From JAZKHT01 sp040385245 (GTDB lineage: Bacteria; Pseudomonadota; Alphaproteobacteria; Rhodobacterales; Rhodobacteraceae): a DNA stretch of 64,000 nucleotides. Location of the stretch: assembly GCA_040385245.1 (NCBI GenBank), contig JAZKHT010000012.1:62001-126000 (forward strand). Reading direction: 5' to 3'. The notes below the pieces were generated by a model, which worked only from the letters and a program-made list of their open reading frames with translations, had not been told where the DNA came from and ran no database searches. Position numbers and translations under genes: made by a program. Positions 33,142 to 41,193 of this stretch are shown one piece after another (the first letter of the stretch is position 1; each line of letters starts with the position of its first letter).

Positions 33142-34122
33142 TCAGGCACCCGCCCGTCCCAGCGTGGACAGCATGTCTGCCGCCGCCGCCTCGGGCGTCA
33201 GGTCGCCTGCGGCCACCTTGGCACCCAGATCATCCATGCGGGTCTTGGCATCGCCTTTTGTCAGGGCGGACAGCAGACCCTGCTTCACCTCTTCGGCGAA
33301 CCAGTGGCGGGCCTGCGCGGCGCGGCGGCTGTGCCAGTGGTTATGCTCGCGCCGCCAATCGGCAAGCGTCTGCATTTCATCCCAAGCCCGCGCCAACCCG
33401 TCCTGTGACAGGGCCGAGACGCACATCGCCTTGGGAAAGCCGTCGGGATCTTGCGGGCGGCGGCGCAACAGACGCAAGGCCCCCGCGTAATCGGCCATGG
33501 TGCGCAAGGCTGCGGGTTTCAGATCGCCATCGGCCTTGTTCACCAGAATAAGATCGGCCATTTCCATGATGCCGCGCTTGACCCCCTGCAACTCGTCCCC
33601 GCCAGCCGGGGCCAGCAGCAGGATGAACAGATCGCACAACTCGGCCACCACCGTTTCGGACTGGCCGACGCCCACGGTTTCAATCAGCACCACGTCGAAC
33701 CCCGCCGCTTCGCACAGCGCCACCGCCTCGCGCGTGCGGCGGGCGACGCCGCCCATCTGCGCCTGACTGGGCGACGGGCGGATAAAGGCGCGCGGGTCGC
33801 GGCTCAAGCGTTCCATCCTTGTCTTGTCGCCAAGGATCGACCCACCCGACCGGGCCGACGACGGATCGACCGCCAGAACCGCGACGCGCAGGCCTTGCCC
33901 CGTCAGCATCAGGCCAAAGGTTTCAATAAAGGTGGATTTGCCCACGCCCGGCGTGCCCGACAGCCCGATCCGCAGCGCCTGCCGCCCCGTGCCAACCGCC
34001 CCCAGCAGCGTCAGCGCCTGCGCGCGGTGATCGGCGCGCGCGCTTTCGACCAGCGTGATGGCCCGCGCCAGCGCCCGACGATCCCCGGCGATCACGCCCG
34101 CCGCCAGTTCTGAAACATCCAT
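33142..34122 (-). CDS. meaB: Methylmalonyl-CoA-mutase-associated GTPase MeaB
   Basis: A 326-residue G3E-class GTPase. The P-loop GLSGTPGVGKST is at 53-64, Walker-B-like LIETVGVGQSET follows, then ILVNKADGD for guanine specificity. MeaB protects and reloads adenosylcobalamin in methylmalonyl-CoA mutase, so it consumes the cofactor salvaged by the operon at 10-16 kb. The ATG at 34122 (MDVSELAAGVIAGDRRAL) matches the family. The mutase gene itself is not in the window. Confidence 0.93.
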   Translation of the reverse strand: MDVSELAAGVIAGDRRALARAITLVESARADHRAQALTLLGAVGTGRQALRIGLSGTPGVGKSTFIETFGLMLTGQGLRVAVLAVDPSSARSGGSILGDKTRMERLSRDPRAFIRPSPSQAQMGGVARRTREAVALCEAAGFDVVLIETVGVGQSETVVAELCDLFILLLAPAGGDELQGVKRGIMEMADLILVNKADGDLKPAALRTMADYAGALRLLRRRPQDPDGFPKAMCVSALSQDGLARAWDEMQTLADWRREHNHWHSRRAAQARHWFAEEVKQGLLSALTKGDAKTRMDDLGAKVAAGDLTPEAAAADMLSTLGRAGA

Positions 34123-34297
34123 GCGTGCCTCCGGCAAGGTTCCGCCCAAGGTGGGGTCATCGCTGCGCGAGGTCGCGCAAATGTCACCGCCCGTGGTCGC
34201 GTCAGGGGTTTTTTGCCCGACCCGTGCGGGATATTCCAGTGCTGTCGCGGATTTCCCCGACCAGACTTCCCCGAAACGACCACGCGAGGGCCCGCCC

Positions 34298-35029
34298 ATG
34301 ACCATCCTGACCAATCTGCGCCTGACACTGGCGGCGCTGTGCGTGGCATTGCCATTGTCGGCAGCGGCCCAGCCCGTCAAGGACGAGGCCGTGTTCGATC
34401 TGGTGATGAAAGGCCTGACCGCAGGCAGTCTGCGCTTTTCTGCCACACAGGACGGCGCTGCCTATTCCGCGGCGGGGCGGCTTGAAACAGGCGGGCTGGT
34501 GGCCCTGTTGCGCAAGGTAAAATACGACGCCAGCGTTTCAGGCAGTGTGAACGGCGGCACCTATACCCCGTCCAGCTATTCCGAAAACGCCGACACCGGC
34601 AAGCGGCAGTCGGAATCGGTGATGGCCTATCGGGCGGGCGTGCCGCAGGTGAAAACCTACAACCCGCCGCGCAAGCCCAAGGATTTCGACATCGACCCCG
34701 CCAGTCAGGGGGGAACGGTCGACCCGCTGACAGCGCTTTATGCAACGCTTCGCGACGTGGCTCCGGGGCAGGAATGCAAGGTCAACGTCAAGATGTTCGA
34801 TGGCCGCCGCGCCAGCCAGTTGAGCCTTGGCGAACCGAAAGCACGCGATGGCACCGTCAAATGCAGCGGCGAATACCGCCGCGTCGCCGGGTTTTCGGCC
34901 GAAGACATGAAGGAAAAGACACGCTTTCCCTTTACGCTGACCTATGCCCCGACAGCAGATGGCCGCATGCGCGTGGTCGAGGTTGCGATGGACACCCTGT
35001 ACGGCAAGGCCCGCCTGACACGCCGCTAG
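34298..35029 (+). CDS. DUF3108-family exported protein
   Basis: A 243-residue protein with a signal peptide (TLAALCVALPLSAAAQ). The DUF3108 body starts DEAVFDLVMKGLTAGSLRFS and includes VDPLTALYATLRDV, a conserved family block. Cys near 180 (QECKVNVKMFDG) and CSGEYRRVAGF may pair. The function is unknown; the fold is predicted to be a beta-rich periplasmic barrel. The ATG at 34298 starts the leader. It is divergent from meaB and ends 2 bp before a perfect AT-rich hairpin. Confidence 0.82.
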   Translation: MTILTNLRLTLAALCVALPLSAAAQPVKDEAVFDLVMKGLTAGSLRFSATQDGAAYSAAGRLETGGLVALLRKVKYDASVSGSVNGGTYTPSSYSENADTGKRQSESVMAYRAGVPQVKTYNPPRKPKDFDIDPASQGGTVDPLTALYATLRDVAPGQECKVNVKMFDGRRASQLSLGEPKARDGTVKCSGEYRRVAGFSAEDMKEKTRFPFTLTYAPTADGRMRVVEVAMDTLYGKARLTRR

Positions 35030-35031
35030 GA

Positions 35032-35118
35032 ACGATTTTTCTGCGAAAAATCGTGGGACTATGGGCCGACGGTGCGGAGGCGGCATCGTTGCTTTGAGTA
35101 TTTCTGCGAAGAAAAGCC
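35032..35118. repeat. Dispersed AT-rich element: perfect 10-bp hairpin plus GAGTATTT motif
   Basis: ACGATTTTTC (35032-35041) pairs with GAAAAATCGT (35045-35054), a near copy of the hairpin at 13175. About 40 bp later GAGTATTTCTGCGAAGAAAA (35095-35114) repeats the motif at 2845. It lies just after the DUF3108 stop and likely acts in transcript termination. Confidence 0.6.
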
Positions 35119-35200
35119 ACAAGGCGGACCTGCGCCTGCGATCTTTCGGGACCGCTGCGGGACATCTGGCACGCGGGCACGGTCACGGCGATAAGGGGGC

Positions 35201-37666
35201 GTGAGCGACTCAGCATCCCCCTTGCCGATTGATGATGCGCTGCCCGCGCTGCGGGCGGCCCTGCGTACCCGTGGCATTGCCGTCTTGCAGGCCCCGCCGG
35301 GGGCGGGCAAGACCACGCGCGTGCCGCTTGATCTGCTGCAGGCAGGGCTGGTGCAGGGCCGCATCCTGATGCTGGAGCCGCGCCGTCTGGCCGCCCGCGC
35401 CAGCGCCGAACGGATGGCGGACGCGCTGGGCCAGGCGGTCGGGCAAACGGTCGGCTATCGCATCCGGGGCGAGGCGAAGGTGTCGAAATCCACCCGGATC
35501 GAGGTGGTGACCGAAGGCATCCTGACCCGCATGATACAAACTGACCCGTCGCTGGACGGCGTGGGGCTGGTGATCTTTGACGAATTCCACGAACGCAGCC
35601 TGAACGCTGATCTGGGGCTGGCCTTGTGCCTTGAGGTGCGGGGGGCGCTGCGCGAAGATCTGATGCTGCTGGTGATGTCGGCCACGTTGGAGGCGGCCCC
35701 TGTTGCGGCCCTGATGGGCGATGCGCCGGTCGTCACATCGGCAGGCCGGGCCTTTCCTGTTGAGACGCGCTGGCTGGGCCGCCCGGTCGACGCGTCGATG
35801 CGGTTCGAGGCGGCGGTGACCGGTCTGGTGGTGCAGGCGGTGGAGGACAGCGCCACCTTGGGCGGTGGGGTGCTGGTGTTTTTGCCCGGCGAGGGGGAAA
35901 TCCGCCGTGTCGAGGCGGCGCTGACCGGTCGGTTGCCCGGCGATTGCGTGATCCGACCCCTGTTCGGCGCGATGGATTTTGCCGCCCAGCGTGCGGCCCT
36001 TGCGCCGGTGGCGGGCCGCAGGATCGTGCTGGCGACCTCTATCGCAGAAACCTCGTTGACGCTGCCTGATATCCGCGTGGTGGTCGATGCAGGTCGCGCC
36101 CGCCGCGCCCGGTTCGATGCGGCGTCCGGCATGTCGCGCCTTGTGACCGAACGGGTGACGCGGGCCGAGGCGGAACAGCGCCGGGGCCGCGCGGGCCGGG
36201 TGGCGGCGGGCCTATGCTACCGGATGTGGACGCGCGGCGAGGAAGGCGGTCTTGCCCCTTTCCCCCCTGCCGAAATCGAGGCCGCCGACCTGACCGGCCT
36301 TGCACTGGAAATGGCACTGTGGGGCGGGTCCGGTCTGCCCTTCCTGACGCCCCCCCACCCCGGCGTGCTGGCCGAGGCGCGCAGCCTGCTGGCAGGTCTA
36401 GGCGCGCTGGATGATGCCGGGCGCATCACCGATCATGGCAAGGCGCTGGCCGCGCTGCCGCTGCATCCGCGTCTTGGGCATATGCTGGCTGTCGCGGGGC
36501 CGGACGCGGTCCCCCTTGCGGCCCTGCTGGCAGAGCGTGATCCCTTGCGCGGGGCACCGCCCGATCTGGCGTTGCGCCTGTCAGCGGTGCGCGACGTAAA
36601 GCGGTTCGAGGCGGACCATCCCTATCCGGTGCATCGTGCCACCGTTGAGCGTATCCGGGACGAGGCGCGCCGCCTGACCCGCGCGGCGGGCGCGGGGCAA
36701 GTGCCTGGGCTGACGCTGGCGCAGATGGCCGCCCTGGCCTATCCCGACCGCATCGGATTGCGGCGCAAGGGAGATACGCCGCGCTGGGTGCTGTCGGGCG
36801 GCAAAGGGGCGGCGATGGCCCCCGCGACGCCGTTGGCGGGGGCGCGGCTGATCGTGGCGACCGATCTGGATGGCGATGCACGCGAGGCGATGGTGCGTCA
36901 GGCAGCCCCGATCACCGAGGCCGAGGTGCGCGCGATCTTTGCCGACCGCATCGCATGGGTCGATGTCTGCGACTGGTCCCGTCGTGAGGGGCGGGTGCAG
37001 GCGCGGCGGCAGGAACGCCTTGGCGCGCTGGTGCTGGACGACCGTATTTGGCCCGACCCGCCGCCACAGGCGCTGGCGCAGGCGGCGTTGGAGGGGGTCC
37101 GTCAGCTGGGCCTGCCGTGGACGGCGGCGGCGCGGCGTCTGCGCGCGCGCATCGAACTGGCGCGCGGCAGCGGGGCCGATTGGCCAGATTGTTCGGACGC
37201 CGGTTTGATGGCCGTGCTGGACGACTGGTTGCTGCCCCATGTGACACGCGTGCGGACTGCGGCCGATATCCGCGCGCTTGACCTGACAGAGGCGTTGCGC
37301 GCGCGGCTGACCTGGGATCAGGCGCAAACGCTCGACCGGGTGGTGCCGTCCCATTTCGAAACGCCGCTTGGGCGTCGTGTGCCCATCGACTATGACGGTG
37401 ACGCCCCGGGGATCGAGGTGCGGCTGCAAGAGATGTTCGGCGTCACCCGCCATCCGGTGGTGGGTGCCAACCGCCTGCCCTTGCGCATCACCCTGCTGTC
37501 ACCCGGTCAGCGCCCGGTGCAGGTCACGATGGACCTGCCGGGGTTTTGGGCCACCTCTTACGCCGATGTGCGAAAAGACATGCGCGGCACCTATCCGCGC
37601 CACCCCTGGCCCGACGATCCGACGCAGGCCGAACCCACACTGCGCGCCAAGCCGCGCGGCACCTGA
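35201..37666 (+). CDS. hrpB: ATP-dependent RNA helicase HrpB
   Basis: An 821-residue DEAH/RHA helicase of normal HrpB length. Walker A APPGAGKTT is at 31-39, motif II is DEFHERS, motif III is MSATLEAAPV, and motifs IV-VI include VFLPGEGEI, LATSIAETSLTLPDIRVVVD and AEQRRGRAGR. A C-terminal HrpB domain follows, with LPFEFP-type blocks replaced by PLGRRVPIDYDGDAPGIEVR. It unwinds RNA and its physiological target is poorly known. The start is GTG at 35201, preceded by AAGGGGG. Confidence 0.93.
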   Translation: MSDSASPLPIDDALPALRAALRTRGIAVLQAPPGAGKTTRVPLDLLQAGLVQGRILMLEPRRLAARASAERMADALGQAVGQTVGYRIRGEAKVSKSTRIEVVTEGILTRMIQTDPSLDGVGLVIFDEFHERSLNADLGLALCLEVRGALREDLMLLVMSATLEAAPVAALMGDAPVVTSAGRAFPVETRWLGRPVDASMRFEAAVTGLVVQAVEDSATLGGGVLVFLPGEGEIRRVEAALTGRLPGDCVIRPLFGAMDFAAQRAALAPVAGRRIVLATSIAETSLTLPDIRVVVDAGRARRARFDAASGMSRLVTERVTRAEAEQRRGRAGRVAAGLCYRMWTRGEEGGLAPFPPAEIEAADLTGLALEMALWGGSGLPFLTPPHPGVLAEARSLLAGLGALDDAGRITDHGKALAALPLHPRLGHMLAVAGPDAVPLAALLAERDPLRGAPPDLALRLSAVRDVKRFEADHPYPVHRATVERIRDEARRLTRAAGAGQVPGLTLAQMAALAYPDRIGLRRKGDTPRWVLSGGKGAAMAPATPLAGARLIVATDLDGDAREAMVRQAAPITEAEVRAIFADRIAWVDVCDWSRREGRVQARRQERLGALVLDDRIWPDPPPQALAQAALEGVRQLGLPWTAAARRLRARIELARGSGADWPDCSDAGLMAVLDDWLLPHVTRVRTAADIRALDLTEALRARLTWDQAQTLDRVVPSHFETPLGRRVPIDYDGDAPGIEVRLQEMFGVTRHPVVGANRLPLRITLLSPGQRPVQVTMDLPGFWATSYADVRKDMRGTYPRHPWPDDPTQAEPTLRAKPRGT

Positions 37667-37690
37667 CGAAAACCTTTGCCGACGGGTTCG

Positions 37691-37713
37691 GATTTTTCTT
37701 CGCACAAATACTC
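37691..37713. repeat. Inverted copy of the GAGTATTT-GCGAAGAAAA motif
   Basis: On the minus strand this reads GAGTATTTGTGCGAAGAAAA followed by ATC, matching the copies at 2845 and 35095. It lies 25 bp after the hrpB stop, in the opposite orientation to the other two. Confidence 0.55.
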
Positions 37714-37851
37714 ATTTCGACGTCAGTTCACCCATGGTCCGCGGGATTGATGCCGCGCCGCTGTCACGCTTTGAAACAAAACGCCAAGCGGCGGGCCTTC
37801 CCCCGCGATAGCCAACCAGATAAGACACCGTAAACGTTTCAGGAGCGGATC

Positions 37852-39039
37852 ATGTCATCGGGTATGCGGGATGTTAGGCGCGGGCGTTGGGCGGTTGCGG
37901 CGATGTTTCTGGCCAATGGATTCGTCATGGGGGCTTGGGCACCGCAGATTCCGCTGCTGTTGCCGCGCCATGACATCAGCGAATTCACGCTGGGTCTGCT
38001 GATCCTTGTCCTTGGCCTTGGGGCGGTGGGCGCGATGCTGTTTGCGGGCCGTCTGATCCACCATTTTGGCGCGCGGCGGGTGCTGCGGGTCTTTGCGCTG
38101 TCGATCGTGCCGGTGCTGCCAGCCGTGGTGCTGGCCCCCAACCTGCCGGTTCTGGCAGTGATGATGGCGATCCTTGGCGCGCTGATCGGTTGCATGGACG
38201 TGTCGATGAATGCGAATGCAGTCGAGGTCGAACGCCGTTTGGGCCGCGCGATCATGTCGTCCAGCCACGGGTTCTGGAGTTTGGGCGGCTTTTTCGGCGG
38301 GGCACTTGGCGGGCTGATCATTGCCCGCTGGTCAGCAGAGGCGCAGGCGCTGTGGTGTGCGAGCACAGCGGGATTGGTCGTCCTTGCAGCGATGCCCTTC
38401 CTGCTGGGTGAAGAGGCGGCCCCCACCCCGGTGGTCGGTGCGCCAAAGGTGCGGCAGGCCCTGCTGCCACGCGACTCTGCGATCTGGGTCCTGGGGGTTT
38501 TGGCGCTGTTTTCCATGGTGCCGGAAGGGGCGGTGCTGGATTGGGCGGCGCTGTATCTGGGGCAGGAACTGGGGGCGGACGTGGCGCGATCAGGGCTCGC
38601 TTTCGCGTTCTTCTCGGGCGCCATGGCGATCATGCGCTTTGCCGGGGATGGGGTGCGCAACCGCTTTGGTGCGGTGCAGACGCTGCGCTGGTCGGGCGTG
38701 CTGGGGGCGGTCGGGCTGATGGGGGGGGCCGTTGCCCCGAACGAGGTTGTGGCGATTGCAAGCTTTGCCGTGGCGGGGCTGGGCGTCGCGAACATGGTGC
38801 CGATCATGTTTTCCGCCGCAGGAAATCATCCGGGGCTCAGTGCCGGTGCGGGCATCGCGGCTGTGACGATGATGGGCTATTCCGGCATTCTGGTGGCCCC
38901 GTCCACCATCGGCTTTGTCGCCGAGCATGTCGGCTTTCGGCTGACCTACGGCGTGCTGGCGTTGCTGCTGCTGGTGGTCGCGGCCCTTGCCACCCGCACG
39001 GCAGCGGCGGATGGCCGCAGCCTTGCGGCGGCGGCCTGA
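37852..39039 (+). CDS. MFS transporter (YbjJ-like)
   Basis: A 395-residue inner-membrane protein with about 12 hydrophobic segments. The first loop FLANGFVMGAWAPQIPLL, the motif after helix 4-5 (CMDVSMNANAVEVERRLGR) and SSHGFWSLGGFFGGALGG are typical of the YbjJ/fucose-permease-like MFS subgroup. The substrate is unknown. A second ATG at codon 5 is possible. It is transcribed alone; the convergent DUF1993 gene ends 27 bp downstream. Confidence 0.85.
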   Translation: MSSGMRDVRRGRWAVAAMFLANGFVMGAWAPQIPLLLPRHDISEFTLGLLILVLGLGAVGAMLFAGRLIHHFGARRVLRVFALSIVPVLPAVVLAPNLPVLAVMMAILGALIGCMDVSMNANAVEVERRLGRAIMSSSHGFWSLGGFFGGALGGLIIARWSAEAQALWCASTAGLVVLAAMPFLLGEEAAPTPVVGAPKVRQALLPRDSAIWVLGVLALFSMVPEGAVLDWAALYLGQELGADVARSGLAFAFFSGAMAIMRFAGDGVRNRFGAVQTLRWSGVLGAVGLMGGAVAPNEVVAIASFAVAGLGVANMVPIMFSAAGNHPGLSAGAGIAAVTMMGYSGILVAPSTIGFVAEHVGFRLTYGVLALLLLVVAALATRTAAADGRSLAAAA

Positions 39040-39066
39040 GGGGCGCTCGGGCAGCGCCCGTGGGCG

Positions 39067-39561
39067 TCAGGCGCCCATGTAGTCGGACTTGCCCAGTTCC
39101 ACGCCGTTGTGGCGCAGGATGTCATAGGCCGTCGTCGCGTGGAAATGGAAATTCGGCAGCGCATATTGCGTCAGATACACCGCCCCCGTCAGGGTCATGT
39201 CCTGACCGCGCACCTTGATCGTGACGGGGCGGGTTTCGGCATCCTGCATGTGATCAGGCGTGACGGTGGCCATGAAGGCCCGCGCCCGCGCGATGCGGTC
39301 GGCCAGTTCGGCAAAGGTCTGTTCGACATCCGGAAAGGACGGCACATCGATCCCGGCCAGTCGCGCAGCCGAGCGCACGCCGAAATCGCAGGCCAGATGC
39401 ACCTGCCGCGTCAGCGGGAACATGTCCGGGAACAGCCGCGCCGTGGTCAGGGCCGCGGGGTCGATCTTGCGCGCGGTGCAATGCGCATCCGCCTTTGACA
39501 GGATCGCGGACAGCGCGCCAAGCGTGCGGTCCATGGCGACGACAGAAGCCTGATGGATCAT
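39067..39561 (-). CDS. DUF1993-family protein (DinB-like helical bundle)
   Basis: A 164-residue protein. The DUF1993 signature includes MFPLTRQVHLACDFGVRSAARLAG and a late LPNFHFHATTAYDILRHNG, with His residues that could form a DinB-like metal site. The function is unknown. The ATG at 39561 (MIHQASVVAMDRTLGAL) is the family start. A longer reading through the hairpin region to 39690 is rejected because it would overlap argF. Confidence 0.85.
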   Translation of the reverse strand: MIHQASVVAMDRTLGALSAILSKADAHCTARKIDPAALTTARLFPDMFPLTRQVHLACDFGVRSAARLAGIDVPSFPDVEQTFAELADRIARARAFMATVTPDHMQDAETRPVTIKVRGQDMTLTGAVYLTQYALPNFHFHATTAYDILRHNGVELGKSDYMGA

Positions 39562-39581
39562 CGTAAGTGGTCCTTGTACGG

Positions 39582-39600
39582 GAATTTTCGAAGAAAATTC
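39582..39600. repeat. Perfect AT-rich hairpin GAATTTTC/GAAAATTC
   Basis: GAATTTTC (39582-39589) pairs with GAAAATTC (39593-39600) around GAA. It sits just upstream of the DUF1993 start, between argF and that gene. It is similar in design, but not in sequence, to the GATTTTTC hairpins at 13175 and 35032. Confidence 0.5.
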
Positions 39601-39624
39601 GGGGGGGATTGTGGGGGCATGTTG

Positions 39625-39674
39625 GGGGCAGACCCGAAGTTTCAGCGAAACTTCACGCCTGCCCCACAATGTGG
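39625..39674 (-). terminator. Compound hairpin after argF
   Basis: An outer stem GGGGCAG/CTGCCCC (39625-39631 with 39659-39665) encloses a perfect inner stem GAAGTTTC/GAAACTTC (39636-39643 with 39647-39654). The outer arm overlaps a further dyad, CCACAATGTGG (39664-39674), next to the argF stop. Alternative pairings are therefore possible. It probably marks the 3' end of the arginine operon. Confidence 0.55.
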
Positions 39675-40601
39675 TTATCTGCCAAGGCACCAGCGCATCA
39701 CGGCCTTTTGGGCATGCAGTCGATTTTCTGCCTCGTCAAAGATCACGGAATGGGGGCCGTCCATCACCGCACTCGTCGCCTCGTCGTTGCGGTGGGCGGG
39801 CAGGCAGTGCATGAACAGGGCATCGGGTTTGGCACGGGCCATCAGCGCCTCGTTCACCTGATAGGGGCGCAATTGGTTGTGGCGGCGTTCCTTGGCGCTT
39901 TCGGGATCGTGCATTGACACCCAGGTGTCGGTGACCACCAGATCGGCCCCGGCCACGGCCAGATCGGGGTTGCGTTCGATCAGCACCGTGCTGCCCTTTT
40001 CCCGCGCAAGCTGAACGAAGGCCGCCTCAGGGTCCAGCGTTTCGGGGCCGGTGAAGGTGAAATCGAACCCGAACTGACCCGCCGCGTGCAGAAAGCTGGC
40101 ACAGACGTTGTTCCCGTCACCACACCACACCACCTTGCGTCCGGCGATGGGGCCACGGTGTTCTTCATAGGTCATCACATCGGCCATGATCTGGCAGGGG
40201 TGGGTGCGGTTGGTCAGCCCATTGATCACCGGCACGGTCGCATGTTCGGCCATTTCCAGCAGCGTCGCCTCTTCGAAGGTGCGGATCATGATCAGATCGA
40301 CATAGCGTGACAGCACGCGGGCGGTGTCGGCGATCGTCTCGCCGTGGCCAAGCTGCATTTCCTTGCCCGACAGCACCATCGTCTCACCGCCCATCTGGCG
40401 CACCCCGACGTCAAAGCTGACACGGGTCCGGGTCGACGGCTTTTCGAAGATCAGCGCGACCATATGACCCTTCAGCGGCTGGTCATCGTCGGGTGCGCCC
40501 TTTGGTCGGCCGTTGCGGGCGGCCTTCATCGCGTGGGCACTGTCGATCATGGCGCGCAACTGGCCTGCGTCGGTGCGGTGGATATCAAGGAAGTGTTTCA
40601 T
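39675..40601 (-). CDS. argF: Ornithine carbamoyltransferase
   Basis: A 308-residue enzyme of arginine synthesis, making citrulline from ornithine and carbamoyl phosphate. The carbamoyl-phosphate site FEKPSTRTRVSF, then the HPCQ motif in RTHPCQIMADV and the ornithine-site MHCLPAHR are all intact. It is the third gene of the argD-GNAT-argF operon, 64 bp after the acetyltransferase stop. That gap contains a GC-rich hairpin, which may lower argF expression relative to argD. Confidence 0.96.
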   Translation of the reverse strand: MKHFLDIHRTDAGQLRAMIDSAHAMKAARNGRPKGAPDDDQPLKGHMVALIFEKPSTRTRVSFDVGVRQMGGETMVLSGKEMQLGHGETIADTARVLSRYVDLIMIRTFEEATLLEMAEHATVPVINGLTNRTHPCQIMADVMTYEEHRGPIAGRKVVWCGDGNNVCASFLHAAGQFGFDFTFTGPETLDPEAAFVQLAREKGSTVLIERNPDLAVAGADLVVTDTWVSMHDPESAKERRHNQLRPYQVNEALMARAKPDALFMHCLPAHRNDEATSAVMDGPHSVIFDEAENRLHAQKAVMRWCLGR

Positions 40602-40628
40602 TTCTCAACGACTTTCGAGGTGGGGTCG

Positions 40629-40677
40629 CCGGGGGCCTTCTGCCCCCGGACCCCCGAGGATATTTTCAAACAGATGA
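40629..40677 (-). repeat. GC-rich dispersed element between GNAT gene and argF
   Basis: Read on the minus strand it runs TTCATCTGTTTGAAAATATC, then CTCGGGGGTCCGGGGG, a loop, and CCCCCGG. The perfect 8-bp stem is CCGGGGGC (40629-40636) with GCCCCCGG (40642-40649). The TGA stop of the GNAT gene lies inside it. This is the fullest copy of the family in the window. Confidence 0.7.
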
Positions 40678-41193
40678 AGCGGCGACGGGGTCGAATTCCA
40701 TCACAAGAACCGGGTCGCCATCTTCGCACGGGGTGGTGAAACGGGGGGCAAAGCCCGCTCGGAGATAGGCACGGACGGCCCGTTCGTTGTGGGGGGCCGG
40801 GTCGATGACCACGGTCGGATAGCCTGCCGCGCGCAGATCGCCCGCACGGCGACGCAGATACGCCGCGCCGTGGCCGCGGTTCAGATAGGCAGGGTCGCCC
40901 AGAAACGTATCCATGGCGCGGGTTCCCGGTGGGAAGGTGGCGAATTGTGGCTGCGGCCAATGGTGGGCGGGGTAATCCTGCACATAGGCAAAGGCGGTGC
41001 CGTCATGGGCCACAAGCCGCATGTCGGTGGAACCGGTGCCATCCAGACTGCCGACGATGTCTTCGTCGATCAGGGCAATTTCTTCGTCCGGATCCCCCCA
41101 CCACGCGCGGACGTGGGGCTGGGCCAGCCAGCCCCGCATCAGCGGGTAATCGGCGCGGGTTAGGCGCGGAAAGGTATAGGCATCAGACTGCAT
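40666..41193 (-). CDS. GNAT acetyltransferase (AAC(6')/IucB-like) within the arginine operon
   Basis: A 175-residue N-acetyltransferase of the AAC(6')/siderophore-synthesis group. It has WWGDPDEEIALI near residue 30, AYVQDYPAHHW, the acetyl-CoA loop LNRGHGAAYLR, and VVIDPAPHNERAVRAYLRAGF. The acceptor is an amine, identity unknown. ATG 41193 overlaps the argD stop by 11 bp, so translation is coupled. Its last codons (AASSV, TGA) are supplied by the dispersed element. Position between argD and argF invites, but does not prove, a role in arginine or ornithine metabolism. Confidence 0.8.
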   Translation of the reverse strand: MQSDAYTFPRLTRADYPLMRGWLAQPHVRAWWGDPDEEIALIDEDIVGSLDGTGSTDMRLVAHDGTAFAYVQDYPAHHWPQPQFATFPPGTRAMDTFLGDPAYLNRGHGAAYLRRRAGDLRAAGYPTVVIDPAPHNERAVRAYLRAGFAPRFTTPCEDGDPVLVMEFDPVAASSV

